Source: Thiocapsa roseilacustris (GTDB taxonomy: Bacteria > Pseudomonadota > Gammaproteobacteria > Chromatiales > Chromatiaceae). From it: DNA of 64,000 bases. The position numbers were made by a program, and so were the translations under genes. This document shows positions 54,096 through 64,000 of the stretch, piece by piece; position 1 is the stretch's first letter; each line of letters begins with the position of its first letter. The notes under the pieces were generated by a model, which saw only the letters and a program-made list of their open reading frames with translations, had not been told where the DNA came from and made no database searches. The stretch is taken from positions 62,001 through 126,000 of the forward strand of contig NZ_JBBWVE010000009.1 of the NCBI RefSeq assembly GCF_041903755.1, given 5' to 3'.

Positions 54096-55298
54096 ATGCC
54101 CATGTACAGACTGACGACCCACTCGGCGATTGCAGACATCCCCGCGAACCAATGGAACCGGCTCGCCGGGGACGACAGCCCCTTCCTGCGGCACGAGTTT
54201 CTCGATGCCATGGAGCGTCACGGCTGCGTCGGCGAATCGCTCGGTTGGTTGCCACGGCATCTCGCGCTGCATGATTCGGATGGACGTCTTCTCGCAGCCG
54301 CACCCTGTTATCTGAAGTTCAACTCCTACGGCGAGTTCGTCTTCGACTGGAGCTGGGCGGACGCCTACCGGCGCCGAGGGTTGCACTACTACCCGAAACT
54401 GGTCATGGCCTCGCCCTACACCCCCGCGACGGGTCCGCGGCTCCTAACCGGGGATTCTCCCGCGCGCCGAGAGTACGCACGCGCACTCATTCAGGGCGCG
54501 ATCCGGGTGGCCGAAGAGGCGGGAGTCTCCTCGATGCATTGGCTTTTCACGGCGGATGACGAGCAGGCGTTGCTCGAGGATCAGGGCCTGCTCAGACGCG
54601 TCGGCTGCCAGTTTCACTGGCACAACCTGGGTTACGGCTCGTTCGAGGATTATCTCGGGACCTTCACGGCCGAGAAGCGCAAGAAGGTCAAGCGCGAGCG
54701 GCGACGCGTTGTCGAGTCCGGCGTGCGGATTCGACGCATCCCGGGCAACGCGGTGACGGAGGCGGAATGGGCCACCTTCCATCGGCTCTATTGCGACACC
54801 TTCGACAAGCGCGGCGGGATCCCGACCTTCTCCCTGCCCTTCTTCCAGGCCATCGGCCAGACGATGGGCGAGAGTCTCCTGCTGGTGCTGGCCGAATTCG
54901 GCAACGACATCGTCGCCGCCGCCTTCGACCTGGTCGGCGCACGCTCGCTCTACGGACGCCATTGGGGGTGCTTTCAGGATTTCCATAGCCTGCATTTCGA
55001 GGCCTGCTACTATCAGGGCCTGGACTTCTGCATCGAGAAGGGCCTGACCCGCTTCGAGCCGGGTGCGCAAGGCGAGCACAAGGTCAGCCGCGGCTTCCTG
55101 CCGACCCCGACCTGGTCGGCCCATTGGATCGCCGACCCCGCCTTCCGCGACGCCATCGCGCGCTTCGTGACCCTCGAGGCCGAAGGCATGGACGACTACA
55201 TCGCCGAGATGCAGGCTCACAGTCCTTACCGCCGCGACGACGACCTTGCGGCCGTTGCGTTGCGGGCCAGCACGATCCGACATGATTCCGCGACTTGA
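54096..55298 (+). CDS. DUF482 / GNAT-like acyltransferase
   Basis: 400 residues beginning MPMYRLTTHSAIADIPANQW. HLALHDSDGRLLAAAPCYLK, GEFVFDWSWADAYRRRGLHY, YYPKLVMASPYTPATGPRLL and KRKKVKRERRRVVESGVRIR are typical of the DUF482 (FemAB/GNAT-like) family. The substrate is not established. ATG 54102 is an alternative start. The end overlaps aat by 17 bp, so it has joined the aat-bpt operon. Confidence 0.88.
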   Translation: MPMYRLTTHSAIADIPANQWNRLAGDDSPFLRHEFLDAMERHGCVGESLGWLPRHLALHDSDGRLLAAAPCYLKFNSYGEFVFDWSWADAYRRRGLHYYPKLVMASPYTPATGPRLLTGDSPARREYARALIQGAIRVAEEAGVSSMHWLFTADDEQALLEDQGLLRRVGCQFHWHNLGYGSFEDYLGTFTAEKRKKVKRERRRVVESGVRIRRIPGNAVTEAEWATFHRLYCDTFDKRGGIPTFSLPFFQAIGQTMGESLLLVLAEFGNDIVAAAFDLVGARSLYGRHWGCFQDFHSLHFEACYYQGLDFCIEKGLTRFEPGAQGEHKVSRGFLPTPTWSAHWIADPAFRDAIARFVTLEAEGMDDYIAEMQAHSPYRRDDDLAAVALRASTIRHDSAT

Positions 55299-56022
55299 TC
55301 CCCGCAACAGATCCGCATTCCCGGATGTTCGCCACGCCCTGCGCGAGCCCAACGGCCTACTGGCGTTCGGCGGCGACCTGTCCGCGGAGCGGCTGGAGAA
55401 CGCCTACAGACGCGGCATCTTTCCCTGGTTCAGCGAGGGCGACCCCATCCTCTGGTGGTCCCCGGACCCGCGCACCGTGCTCTTTCCGCAGTCTTTGAAG
55501 GTACCGCGCAGCCTGCGCAAACGGCTGCGCAAACAGACCTTCAGGGTCACTATGGATCGCGATTTCGGCGGGGTCATTCGCGGCTGCGCGGAACCACGAG
55601 ACACACACGGCGGTACCTGGATCCTGCCGGAGATGGTGATGGCGTACGAAACGCTGCATCGACGCGGGATCGCGCATTCGGTCGAGGTTTGGCAGGACGG
55701 CGGGCTCGTCGGCGGCCTTTACGGGGTCGCCGTCGGCGCCGCCTTCTTCGGAGAGTCCATGTTCAGCCGGGCGACCGACGCCTCGAAGGTCGCGCTCGCG
55801 CATCTGTGCGAGCGCCTGATGCACTGGGGATTCGGCCTGATCGACTGTCAGATGCGCACCGAGCATCTGATCCGGTTGGGCGCCGTCGAGATCCCTCGCG
55901 ACGAGCTGGTGCGTCGATTGGATCGACTCTGCCGGATGCCCGCTCCGGATACGCTCGATCGACACTGGGACGACGGACGCGAGCATCTACCCCTCTTCGA
56001 CGGCACGGCGGAGACGCCATGA
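55282..56022 (+). CDS. aat: Leucyl/phenylalanyl-tRNA-protein transferase
   Basis: 246 residues. LLAFGGDLSAERLENAYRRG, IFPWFSEGDPILWWSPDPRT and GESMFSRATDASKVALAHLC are the family signatures. It attaches Leu or Phe to N-terminal Lys/Arg, making N-degrons read by ClpS, encoded nearby. Its stop overlaps the bpt start (ATGA). Confidence 0.96.
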   Translation: MIPRLDPRNRSAFPDVRHALREPNGLLAFGGDLSAERLENAYRRGIFPWFSEGDPILWWSPDPRTVLFPQSLKVPRSLRKRLRKQTFRVTMDRDFGGVIRGCAEPRDTHGGTWILPEMVMAYETLHRRGIAHSVEVWQDGGLVGGLYGVAVGAAFFGESMFSRATDASKVALAHLCERLMHWGFGLIDCQMRTEHLIRLGAVEIPRDELVRRLDRLCRMPAPDTLDRHWDDGREHLPLFDGTAETP

Positions 56023-56777
56023 ATGCCGCCGACGGTCACCTTGCAGGACGCCATCTCGCCCTCTATCTGACCGGCGAGCACGCCTGCTCCTACCTGCCCA
56101 AGCGCCTGGCGCGGACCCTCTTCGTAGACCCCACGGCCCGCATCGACGGCGCAACCTACCAGACCCTGGTCGATCAGGGTTTCCGCCGCAGCGGCGCGCA
56201 TGTTTACCGACCGGCCTGTCGCGGCTGCGCGGCTTGCGTTCCGGTGCGCTTGCCGGTTGCGGAGTTTGTCCCGGACCGCTCGCAACGTCGCAACTGGCGC
56301 CGTAATTCGGCCGAGCTGACACTCCTCGACACCCCGGCAGCCTTCAAGTCGAGCCATTTCGACCTCTACAGGCGTTACCTGAGGGAACGCCACCCGGAAG
56401 GCAGCATGGCGGACGATGCCTCCGAAGAGAGCTACCGACGCTTTCTGGTTGAACGCTGGGGCGGGTCGACCCGCTTCATCGAGATGAGGCTGGGGGAGCG
56501 GCTGGTCGGCGTGGCGGTGACGGACGTTCTGGAGCAGGGGCTCTCCGCCGTCTATACCTTCTTCGACCCGACGCTCTCGGAACGCTCGCCGGGAACCTTC
56601 GCCATTCTGGTGCAGATCGAAGCGGCTCGGCGCAGCGACCTACCCTATCTCTATCTCGGCTACTGGCTTCGGAACTCACCGAAGATGCGGTATAAAGCGC
56701 GTTTCCGCCCGATCGAGGCGTGGGACGGGCACACTTGGTGCGGGTTCGAGCGCACTCGACCCTTGGACCTCGGTTAA
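56019..56777 (+). CDS. bpt: Aspartate/glutamate leucyltransferase
   Basis: 252 residues. N-terminal cysteines in GEHACSYLPKRLARTLFVDP and CRGCAACVPVRLPVAEF, with FRRSGAHVYRP, and C-terminal YLYLGYWLRNSPKMRYKARF, match bacterial R/L-transferases (Ate/Bpt). It adds Leu to N-terminal Asp/Glu for ClpS-ClpAP degradation. Coupled to aat. Confidence 0.95.
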   Translation: MNAADGHLAGRHLALYLTGEHACSYLPKRLARTLFVDPTARIDGATYQTLVDQGFRRSGAHVYRPACRGCAACVPVRLPVAEFVPDRSQRRNWRRNSAELTLLDTPAAFKSSHFDLYRRYLRERHPEGSMADDASEESYRRFLVERWGGSTRFIEMRLGERLVGVAVTDVLEQGLSAVYTFFDPTLSERSPGTFAILVQIEAARRSDLPYLYLGYWLRNSPKMRYKARFRPIEAWDGHTWCGFERTRPLDLG

Positions 56778-56805
56778 CATGTTTCGGACACTCGGCTCGG
56801 CGCGA

Positions 56806-56940
56806 TTCGGCCTTGCTCGTAACTCGGGCCATCCTGTCACGTGGCGCAGAGCGCTACGGGGCATGCGTGACACCGCAGAGCGGGTGTCACGAGTTACGGA
56901 TGATTCGGGTGGCCGGTCTTACGAGCGAGGCCCGCGATTC
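56806..56940. repeat. 137-bp dispersed repeat, copy 2 (inverted)
   Basis: Reverse complement of 44999-45135, ending GGCCGGTCTTACGAGCGAGG. Lies between bpt and infA, which otherwise have about 90 bp of unremarkable DNA. Confidence 0.75.
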
Positions 56941-57034
56941 GATCCCTGCCGCCCCCTTCGGGACACTCAACCTGTGGTACACTCCCGGCGCTTCATGGCC
57001 CGGATCCGATCACGCAGTACAACACACGAAAACT

Positions 57035-57253
57035 ATGTCAAAAGACGACGTTATCCAAATGGAAGGCACGGTGACCGAGACCCTGCCGAATACTGTATTC
57101 AGGGTCGAGCTAGAGAACGGTCACACCGTGACGGCTCATATCTCCGGCAAGATGCGAAAGCACTACATCCGTATCCTTACGGGGGATAAGGTCACTGTCG
57201 AGCTAACCCCCTACGACCTCACCAAAGGCCGGATCGTCTATCGAGCGCGATAG
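57035..57253 (+). CDS. infA: Translation initiation factor IF-1
   Basis: 72 residues, full length: MSKDDVIQMEGTVTETLPNT, VFRVELENGHTVTAHISGKM, RKHYIRILTGDKVTVELTPY. OB-fold protein that blocks the ribosomal A site during initiation. Convergent with clpA; 57254-57459 holds nothing recognised. Confidence 0.97.
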   Translation: MSKDDVIQMEGTVTETLPNTVFRVELENGHTVTAHISGKMRKHYIRILTGDKVTVELTPYDLTKGRIVYRAR

Positions 57254-57459
57254 ATCAAGCCGAGACGAAAATATCGCGGAAACGCCGCGCAGCGCCTCCC
57301 CGGATAGACGCGACGCGAGTAGCGATGTCGGCGTCGTCGCTCGACCGCCATCGCAGGGAGAGCCGCTGTTTCAATGGCTTGCGCGTCGACCGGCATTCCT
57401 TCGTCGGAGACGCGATAAGGGGTCGGAACACCGGGCGACGTCTGTCTCCGGGCCGTCGC

Positions 57460-59721
57460 TCATAGCGTGCGAGGCTCGCCGTTGATGTCGAACGCAAGCG
57501 CCTCCCCCTCCACATGGATGCGCACGCTGCCGCCGGTGACCAAATCTCCGAAGAGAAGCTCGTTGGCTAAAGGCTTCTTGATATGGTTTTGGATGACCCG
57601 GGCCATCGGGCGCGCTCCCATCTTCGGGTCGTAGCCCTTCTCGGCCAACCAGGCACGCGCATCGACGTCGATCGTGAGACTCACCTTCTTCTCGACGAGC
57701 TGCTGCTCGAGCTCGAATACGAACTTATCCACCACGCTGCGAATCGTCTGCTCGCTTAGTGAGCCGAACTGCACCACTGCGTCGAGCCGATTGCGGAACT
57801 CAGGCGTGAAATAGCGTTTGAGCGCCTCGATGCCGTCGGTCGAGTGATCCTGCTCCGTGAAGCCGATCGAGCGGCGTGCGGTTTCTTCCGCCCCCGCGTT
57901 GGTCGTCATCACGAGGACCACGTTGCGGAAGTCCGCCTTTCGACCGTTGTTGTCGGTCAGGGTCCCGTGGTCCATCACCTGCAGGAGCAGGTTGAAGACA
58001 TCGGGATGGGCCTTCTCGATCTCGTCGAGCAGCAAGACCGCATGCGGATGCTTGTTGACCTCTTCGGTCAGCAGACCGCCCTGGTCGAAGCCGACATATC
58101 CGGGGGGCGCGCCGATGAGACGCGAGACCGTGTGCCGCTCCATGTATTCGGACATGTCGAAGCGCAGCAGCTCCATCCCCAGGATCCGCGCCAACTGACG
58201 GGTCACCTCCGTCTTGCCCACACCGGTCGGCCCGGTGAAAAGGAAGGAGCCGATCGGCTTCTCCTCGGTCCCCAAGCCCGAGCGGTTCATGCGGATGGAA
58301 GAGGTTAAGGCATCAATGGCCGCGTCTTGACCGTAGACGACCATCTTGAGATCGCGATCGAGGTTCTTGAGTGACTCGGTGTCCGAGGCCGAGACCTTCT
58401 TCGAGGGGATGCGCGCCATCTTGGCGACGATCGCCTCGACGTCGCCGACATCGATGCGCTTCTTACGCTTTGCCGGGCTCTTGAGCTGGACGTGCGCGCC
58501 GGCCTCGTCGATGACGTCGATCGCCTTGTCCGGGAGATGACGATCGTTGATGTAACGGTTCGACAGCTCCGCCGCCGCGCGCAATGCGGGGTTGGTATAG
58601 GTCACCTGATGGTGTTCTTCGAAGCGGCTCTTGAGACCTTTGAGGATCTCGAAGGTCTCCTCGACCGAGGGCTCCTCGACATCGATCTTCTGGAAGCGAC
58701 GCGCCAGGGCCCGATCCTTCTCGAAGATCCCGCGATACTCCTGGTAAGTCGTCGAGCCGATGCACCGCAGATCGCCGGACGCCAGCACGGGCTTGATCAG
58801 ATTCGAGGCATCCATGACCCCGCCCGAGGCGGATCCGGCACCGATGATGGTGTGGATCTCGTCGATGAAGAGGATGGCGTGACGCTGACGCTTGAGCTGT
58901 GCGAGCACCGCCTTGAGCCGCTTCTCGAAATCACCCCGGTATTTCGTTCCGGCCACCAGGCCGCCGAGATCCAATGAATAGATGACCGCGTCGTTTAGAA
59001 CCTCCGGGACCTCGCCGTCGACGATCTTCTTCGCCAGACCTTCGGCAATCGCGGTTTTGCCGACGCCGGCCTCGCCGACGAACAGCGGATTATTCTTACG
59101 CCGCCGACAGAGGATCTGAACGGTGCGCTCCACCTCGGCAGCACGACCGATCAAGGGGTCGATCCGACCTTGACGTGCCATCTCGTTCAGGTTGGTCGCA
59201 AAGCTCTCGAGCGGACTGTTCCCCTCCTTTTCTTCTCCGCGCGGCTCGTCGATCTCGCCGGGCGCCTCGTCGTCCTGACTCTCGCCGGGCACCTTGGAGA
59301 TCCCGTGCGAGATGTAGTTGACGACATCCAGCCGTGTCACATCCTGCTGATTGAGCAGATAGACGGCTTGCGAGTCCTGCTCGCTGAAGAGTGCCACGAG
59401 GACATTCGCCCCGGTGACCTCCTTCTTGCCGGCGGACTGCACATGGAAGACCGCTCGCTGCAGGACGCGCTGAAAACCGAGCGTCGGCTGCGTGTCCCGA
59501 TCTTCGCTGTCCGGGATCAGCGGGGTCGTCTCGTCGATAAAGGCGGTGATCTCGCGGCGCAGCTTCTCGGAGTCCGTCCCGCACGCCTTGAGAACTTTCG
59601 CGGCGGTCGGATTATCCAGAAGCGACAGCAGCATATGCTCGACCGTCATGTACTCGTGATGCTTCACGCGCGCCTCCTTGAAGGCCCGGTTCAGCGTAAA
59701 TTCAAGTTCTTTGCTCAGCAT
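57460..59721 (-). CDS. clpA: ATP-dependent Clp protease ATP-binding subunit ClpA
   Basis: 753 residues. The N-domain (MLSKELEFTLNRAFKEARVK) binds ClpS. First AAA module: GEAGVGKTAIAEGLAKKI, ILFIDEIHTIIGAGSASGG. Second: FTGPTGVGKTEVTRQLARIL, VLLLDEIEKAHPDVFNLLLQ; the IGF-type loop (RRSIGFTEQD) docks to ClpP. It unfolds substrates for ClpP. It is 65 bp downstream of clpS. Confidence 0.97.
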   Translation of the reverse strand: MLSKELEFTLNRAFKEARVKHHEYMTVEHMLLSLLDNPTAAKVLKACGTDSEKLRREITAFIDETTPLIPDSEDRDTQPTLGFQRVLQRAVFHVQSAGKKEVTGANVLVALFSEQDSQAVYLLNQQDVTRLDVVNYISHGISKVPGESQDDEAPGEIDEPRGEEKEGNSPLESFATNLNEMARQGRIDPLIGRAAEVERTVQILCRRRKNNPLFVGEAGVGKTAIAEGLAKKIVDGEVPEVLNDAVIYSLDLGGLVAGTKYRGDFEKRLKAVLAQLKRQRHAILFIDEIHTIIGAGSASGGVMDASNLIKPVLASGDLRCIGSTTYQEYRGIFEKDRALARRFQKIDVEEPSVEETFEILKGLKSRFEEHHQVTYTNPALRAAAELSNRYINDRHLPDKAIDVIDEAGAHVQLKSPAKRKKRIDVGDVEAIVAKMARIPSKKVSASDTESLKNLDRDLKMVVYGQDAAIDALTSSIRMNRSGLGTEEKPIGSFLFTGPTGVGKTEVTRQLARILGMELLRFDMSEYMERHTVSRLIGAPPGYVGFDQGGLLTEEVNKHPHAVLLLDEIEKAHPDVFNLLLQVMDHGTLTDNNGRKADFRNVVLVMTTNAGAEETARRSIGFTEQDHSTDGIEALKRYFTPEFRNRLDAVVQFGSLSEQTIRSVVDKFVFELEQQLVEKKVSLTIDVDARAWLAEKGYDPKMGARPMARVIQNHIKKPLANELLFGDLVTGGSVRIHVEGEALAFDINGEPRTL

Positions 59722-59786
59722 TGGCCTAATCCAAGCAGGGTTGACGAAACGGTGTGAGCCGCTGCAGCGAACAGGTGTGTCGGGCT

Positions 59787-60110
59787 CTAAGCCTCTTCCA
59801 TCGTGCAGAGCAAGGGGTGGTGGTGACTGCGTGCAAAGTCATTGACCTGCGACACCTTGGTCTCGGCGATATCTTTGGTGAAAACGCCGCACACCCCTCG
59901 ACCTCGAGTATGCACATGCAGCATGATCTGGGTGGCTTTTTCGCGATTCATTGCGAAAAAGGTCTCCAGGACCTGCACCACGAACTCCATCGGGGTGTAA
60001 TCATCGTTCAGCAACAGGACCTTGAAAAGGGGCGGCCGACGAAGCTTAGGTCTCGCCTCCTGTACGGTCAGCCCTGATTCGCGTTCCTCGCTCGGAAGGT
60101 CGTCACTCAT
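59787..60110 (-). CDS. clpS: ClpS adaptor
   Basis: 107 residues. A flexible acidic N-terminus precedes the ClpS fold with the N-degron pocket: FKVLLLNDDYTPMEFVVQVL, AMNREKATQIMLHVHTRGRG, VCGVFTKDIAETKV. It delivers Leu/Phe/Tyr/Trp N-degrons to ClpA. With aat and bpt 3-4 kb away, the N-degron pathway is grouped in this window. Confidence 0.96.
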   Translation of the reverse strand: MSDDLPSEERESGLTVQEARPKLRRPPLFKVLLLNDDYTPMEFVVQVLETFFAMNREKATQIMLHVHTRGRGVCGVFTKDIAETKVSQVNDFARSHHHPLLCTMEEA

Positions 60111-60399
60111 GATTGGGGATTCTAGAAAAATTTAGGAGGCTTGCGATGTCGCTCGCACGGTCTGGCATCGCTTCGAGTCCGGGTTGAGTCGTGACACCTG
60201 CGTTCGGGTTTCGACCGGACCGACCCGCGACGGGGAGCAACTCGGAGCGCCTCGGCGGATGTCGGATTGACCCCCGAAATCACCTTACTATACTACGCAG
60301 TTATGGCGCGGTTCCGAGGTTTCAAGGCACCCGTCAGGCAACGACAACAACAACAACGACCACCCATGCGAGACCTGCAACTCCTGGAGGAGCCCTGAA

Positions 60400-60606
60400 A
60401 TGATTACCGGTGTTGTCAAGTGGTTCAATAACGCCAAGGGCTACGGGTTCGTGCAGCCCGACGGCCGCGACGAGGATGTCTTCGTCCACTTCTCGGCCAT
60501 CGACATGGATGGCTACAAGACCTTGCGCGAGGGACAAAAAGTCCAGTTCGAGATCAGTCAGGGACCGAAGGGCCTGCATGCGGCCAATGTGCATCGCGTC
60601 AGTTGA
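60400..60606 (+). CDS. Cold-shock domain protein
   Basis: 68 residues: MITGVVKWFNNAKGYGFVQP, then DVFVHFSAIDMDGYKTLREG. RNP1 (KGYGFVQP) and RNP2 (VFVHF) nucleic-acid-binding motifs are intact. Strong ribosome site GGAGGAG. Position next to clpS fits CspD, but with only sequence to go on CspA/CspD cannot be told apart. The 5' region 60111-60399 has a CAACAA run at 60338-60360 and may act as a long leader. Confidence 0.93.
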   Translation: MITGVVKWFNNAKGYGFVQPDGRDEDVFVHFSAIDMDGYKTLREGQKVQFEISQGPKGLHAANVHRVS

Positions 60607-60674
60607 TCGCGGTGGGCTGAGCGCTCGCGATTGTCGGCCCCTGGAGGCGACTTTGCACTGACATCCGACGACAG

Positions 60675-60708
60675 CCGGGGGCGGAATCTCCATTCCGCGC
60701 CCCGTTTT
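60675..60708 (+). terminator. Rho-independent terminator of the csp gene
   Basis: GGGGGCGGAAT-CTCC-ATTCCGCGCCCC stem followed by GTTTTCC, about 70 bp past the stop; it could also serve the convergent icd gene weakly. Confidence 0.75.
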
Positions 60709-60734
60709 CCTCGAAGATCGTAAGCCCGCGCCCG

Positions 60735-61994
<1,260 letters not shown>

Positions 61995-62120
61995 GTGGAG
62001 TGCTCTCGTCGCCCAAAAGCCGTCATGCTAACACCGCCTTCGAGGCTTGCGCAGACCTTCGATGCGGGACCGACCGCAGCCGCTCGCGACGCGGATCGAC
62101 GCGGCCGGTACAATTGTGCG

Positions 62121-63233
62121 ATGACCGCCGTATTGCACAAGCCTCGCACCACCCGCGTGATCGTCGGCCTCTCCGGCGGTGTCGATTCGGCCGTCGCAGC
62201 CCATCGACTGCTCGATCTGGGCTACGCGGTCGAGGCGCTCTTCATGAAGAACTGGGAAGAGGACGACGATCCCGGCTACTGCGCCGCCGCCGCGGACCTG
62301 GCCGACGCGCGCGCCGTCGCCGAACGACTCGGGATCCGGCTGCATACCGTCAACTTCGCCACCGAATACTGGGATCGCGTCTTCGAGTCCTTCCTGAGCG
62401 AATATCGGGCCTTGCGCACCCCCAACCCGGATGTGCTGTGCAACCGGGAGATCAAGTTCGCCGCCTTTCTCGAGCACGCCTTGGGGCTGGGTGCCGACCT
62501 CATCGCCACCGGCCACTACGCGCGGGTCACACGCGACGCGCAGGGCGCGCGTTTAGGTCTGTGCGCCGACCCCGACAAGGACCAGACCTATTTCCTGCAT
62601 CTGCTCGATCAATCTCAGTTGGCGCGCGCGCTCTTCCCTCTGCATGACCTGACCAAGCGCGAGGTTCGGGAGATCGCGAGGGGTCTGGGACTCGCCAATG
62701 CAGAAAAGAAGGACAGCACCGGGATCTGTTTCATCGGCGAGCGTCGCTTCCGGGACTTCCTCGCCCGCTATCTCCCGCGCGAGCCAGGCCCCATCGAGAC
62801 CGCCGAAGGGGTTGCGATCGGCGAGCATCGGGGGCTTGCCTATTACACCATCGGGCAGCGCCAGGGACTCGGCATCGGCGGCATCCACGGCGGTCGCGAG
62901 GCGCCTTGGTTCGTCGCCTCGAAGGACGCCGAGCGCAACACCCTGGTGCTGGTTCAAGACACGCACCATCCGCTGCTTATGTCTTCCGGGTTGCATACGG
63001 CCGCGCCGCATTGGATCGCCGGGGCACCGCCGCAAGAACCGCCGTTTCGGTGCCTGGCGCGTCTACGCCATCGCCAGCCCCTGCAGCACTGCGAGGTCGT
63101 GGAGGCCGGCGAGTCGAGTTGCCGGATTCAGTTTGACCAACCGCAGCGCGCCGTCACGCCGGGTCAGTCGGTGGTGCTCTACCGCGACGACGTCTGTCTC
63201 GGCGGCGCGATCATCGACGCGGGATGGCGCTGA
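62121..63233 (+). CDS. mnmA: tRNA 2-thiouridylase MnmA
   Basis: 370 residues. ATP-binding PP-loop VIVGLSGGVDSAVAAHRLLD, catalytic cysteines in NPDVLCNREIKF and KKDSTGICFIGERRF, and DPDKDQTYFLHLLDQSQL. It thiolates U34 of tRNA-Lys/Glu/Gln using sulfur from the Tus relay. Followed by hflD after about 300 bp of repeats, where the two are usually adjacent. Confidence 0.96.
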   Translation: MTAVLHKPRTTRVIVGLSGGVDSAVAAHRLLDLGYAVEALFMKNWEEDDDPGYCAAAADLADARAVAERLGIRLHTVNFATEYWDRVFESFLSEYRALRTPNPDVLCNREIKFAAFLEHALGLGADLIATGHYARVTRDAQGARLGLCADPDKDQTYFLHLLDQSQLARALFPLHDLTKREVREIARGLGLANAEKKDSTGICFIGERRFRDFLARYLPREPGPIETAEGVAIGEHRGLAYYTIGQRQGLGIGGIHGGREAPWFVASKDAERNTLVLVQDTHHPLLMSSGLHTAAPHWIAGAPPQEPPFRCLARLRHRQPLQHCEVVEAGESSCRIQFDQPQRAVTPGQSVVLYRDDVCLGGAIIDAGWR

Positions 63234-63240
63234 GCCGCGT

Positions 63241-63380
63241 TTAGGCGATTTCTGCAAACTTCCATACCCGTAGGTTGTGCTGACGATAGGAGGCACAACT
63301 TGCACCGACGGTTGGTTGTGCCTCGCACGGCTCGGCACAACCTACGCCCTTGGCATGAAGGTTTTCGGAATTCGCCTTAA
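63241..63380 (-). mobile_element. 140-bp MITE-like element, copy 3 (inverted)
   Basis: Reverse complement of 43235-43374: TTAGGCGATTTCTGCAAACT at the left and TTCGGAATTCGCCTTAA at the right. It begins 8 bp after the mnmA stop. Confidence 0.85.
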
Positions 63381-63460
63381 ACCGCGTCCAAAGCGAGATG
63401 CTAACTTTCGCGTGGGTTCGACGTTTGGTGCATCCTCGGCCCTTAGCGGGGACGCGGTTT
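63379..63460. mobile_element. Short element bounded by AAACCGCGTC / GACGCGGTTT, copy 2
   Basis: 82 bp with ends AAACCGCGTCC (63379) and GGACGCGGTTT (63460). It abuts the MITE-like element, sharing two bases. Confidence 0.7.
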
Positions 63461-63534
63461 GGAACCGGCACTTGGCGCAACCGCCTGGTTCGGGTTCAAA
63501 TGACCGTCAAGTTCCTCAGGAGATCACCAGCCGA

Positions 63535-64000
63535 ATGCCCCACGACAATCTCGACCGCCTTATCGCGCTCGCCGGTATCTATCAGGCCGTCAACTGTGTC
63601 ATGCGCGTCGCCCGCTCCGGCTCGGCCGACACCGACGCCATGGATCCCTGTATCTACAGCCTCCTGCAGGTCAATGCCGACGACGTGGGTGCGGTCTTCG
63701 GCGAGCCGGGTCGGGTCGCGAACGGGGCGCGACAGATCATTGCGCAGCTCACCGGCAAACCGGAGCGCAACCTGGAGTTGACCCGCTACGTGGTCCTCTT
63801 GATGAAATTGGAGCGGGCCCTCGCGGCGCGCCCCGACTTCCTCGCGCGCATCGGCGAAGGCATTGAGGCGGCAAAGGCGAAGCAGGAGCACTTTGCACTC
63901 CTGCATCCGAACATGTTGGCCCATCTCGCGGCGATCTACACCGACACCATCAGCACCCTGGAGCCTCGCATCATCGTCCGCGGCGACCCGCTGCATCTGC
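63535..64000 (+). CDS. hflD: HflD (YcfC) lysogenization regulator homologue, cut by window end
   Basis: 155 codons visible, open to the right edge. Begins MPHDNLDRLIALAGIYQAVN, then CIYSLLQVNADDVGAVFGEP, YVVLLMKLERALAARPDFLA and HPNMLAHLAAIYTDTISTLE, as in HflD. AGGAGA precedes the start. A peripheral membrane protein of unclear housekeeping role, known in E. coli for affecting lambda CII. purB usually follows, outside the window. Confidence 0.93.
   Translation, partial: MPHDNLDRLIALAGIYQAVNCVMRVARSGSADTDAMDPCIYSLLQVNADDVGAVFGEPGRVANGARQIIAQLTGKPERNLELTRYVVLLMKLERALAARPDFLARIGEGIEAAKAKQEHFALLHPNMLAHLAAIYTDTISTLEPRIIVRGDPLHL

Overview
The window reads as chromosomal DNA of a phototrophic purple sulfur bacterium of the Chromatiaceae (a Thiocapsa/Allochromatium-like gammaproteobacterium). 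This is inferred from three things seen here: APS reductase in the order aprM-aprB-aprA (about 12.9-16.1 kb), a Tat-exported HiPIP (50.4 kb), and high GC with gammaproteobacterial gene order in the right half. The genus is not proven.

Left part, 1-36.9 kb: an accessory and defence region that has been heavily rearranged. It opens inside the C-terminal part of a large Eco57I/DISARM-type DNA methyltransferase. Further relics of the same 3' end follow at 1.6-2.0 and 8.7 kb, each continued directly by toxin-antitoxin-like genes. A Fic protein, PIN toxins, an IS4 relic and a secreted DUF11 protein follow. Two near-identical copies of an RloA-type (AAA15) ATPase gene, each followed by rloB relics, lie 18.4 kb apart as direct repeats and enclose the aprMBA locus. 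That locus carries two SlyD-like FKBPs and small unknown genes. A duplicated antitoxin/DUF3368 toxin pair brackets a Tat-exported amidohydrolase. After the second RloA copy comes the most striking unit, a translationally coupled operon of a 2181-residue DUF1998 helicase with a nuclease-like C-terminus and a UvrD-type helicase with a RelE/ParE-like N-terminus. Relics of recD2, an IS4 transposase, brnT and an Xre-RES module close the region.

Right part, 37-64 kb: housekeeping genes in conserved blocks. These are mfd; fur divergent from bamE with rnfH-ratA; an NSS transporter; rlmE-ftsH-glmM; HiPIP, an NlpC/P60 lipoprotein and a CPA1 antiporter; trxB, a DUF482 acyltransferase, aat, bpt, infA, clpA, clpS, csp, icd, mnmA and hflD (cut by the window end). 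aat, bpt, clpS and clpA together make up the N-degron pathway.

Small dispersed repeats occur throughout: a 140-bp MITE-like element (3 copies), an element bounded by AAACCGCGTC/GACGCGGTTT (2 full copies and 1 partial), ACTTCAGT palindromes, an 86-bp palindrome inserted in frame in coding sequence, a 137-bp repeat in inverted orientation, and a (CGACAA)n microsatellite. No rRNA, tRNA or CRISPR array was recognised. All homology statements come from reading the sequence by eye; no search was run.
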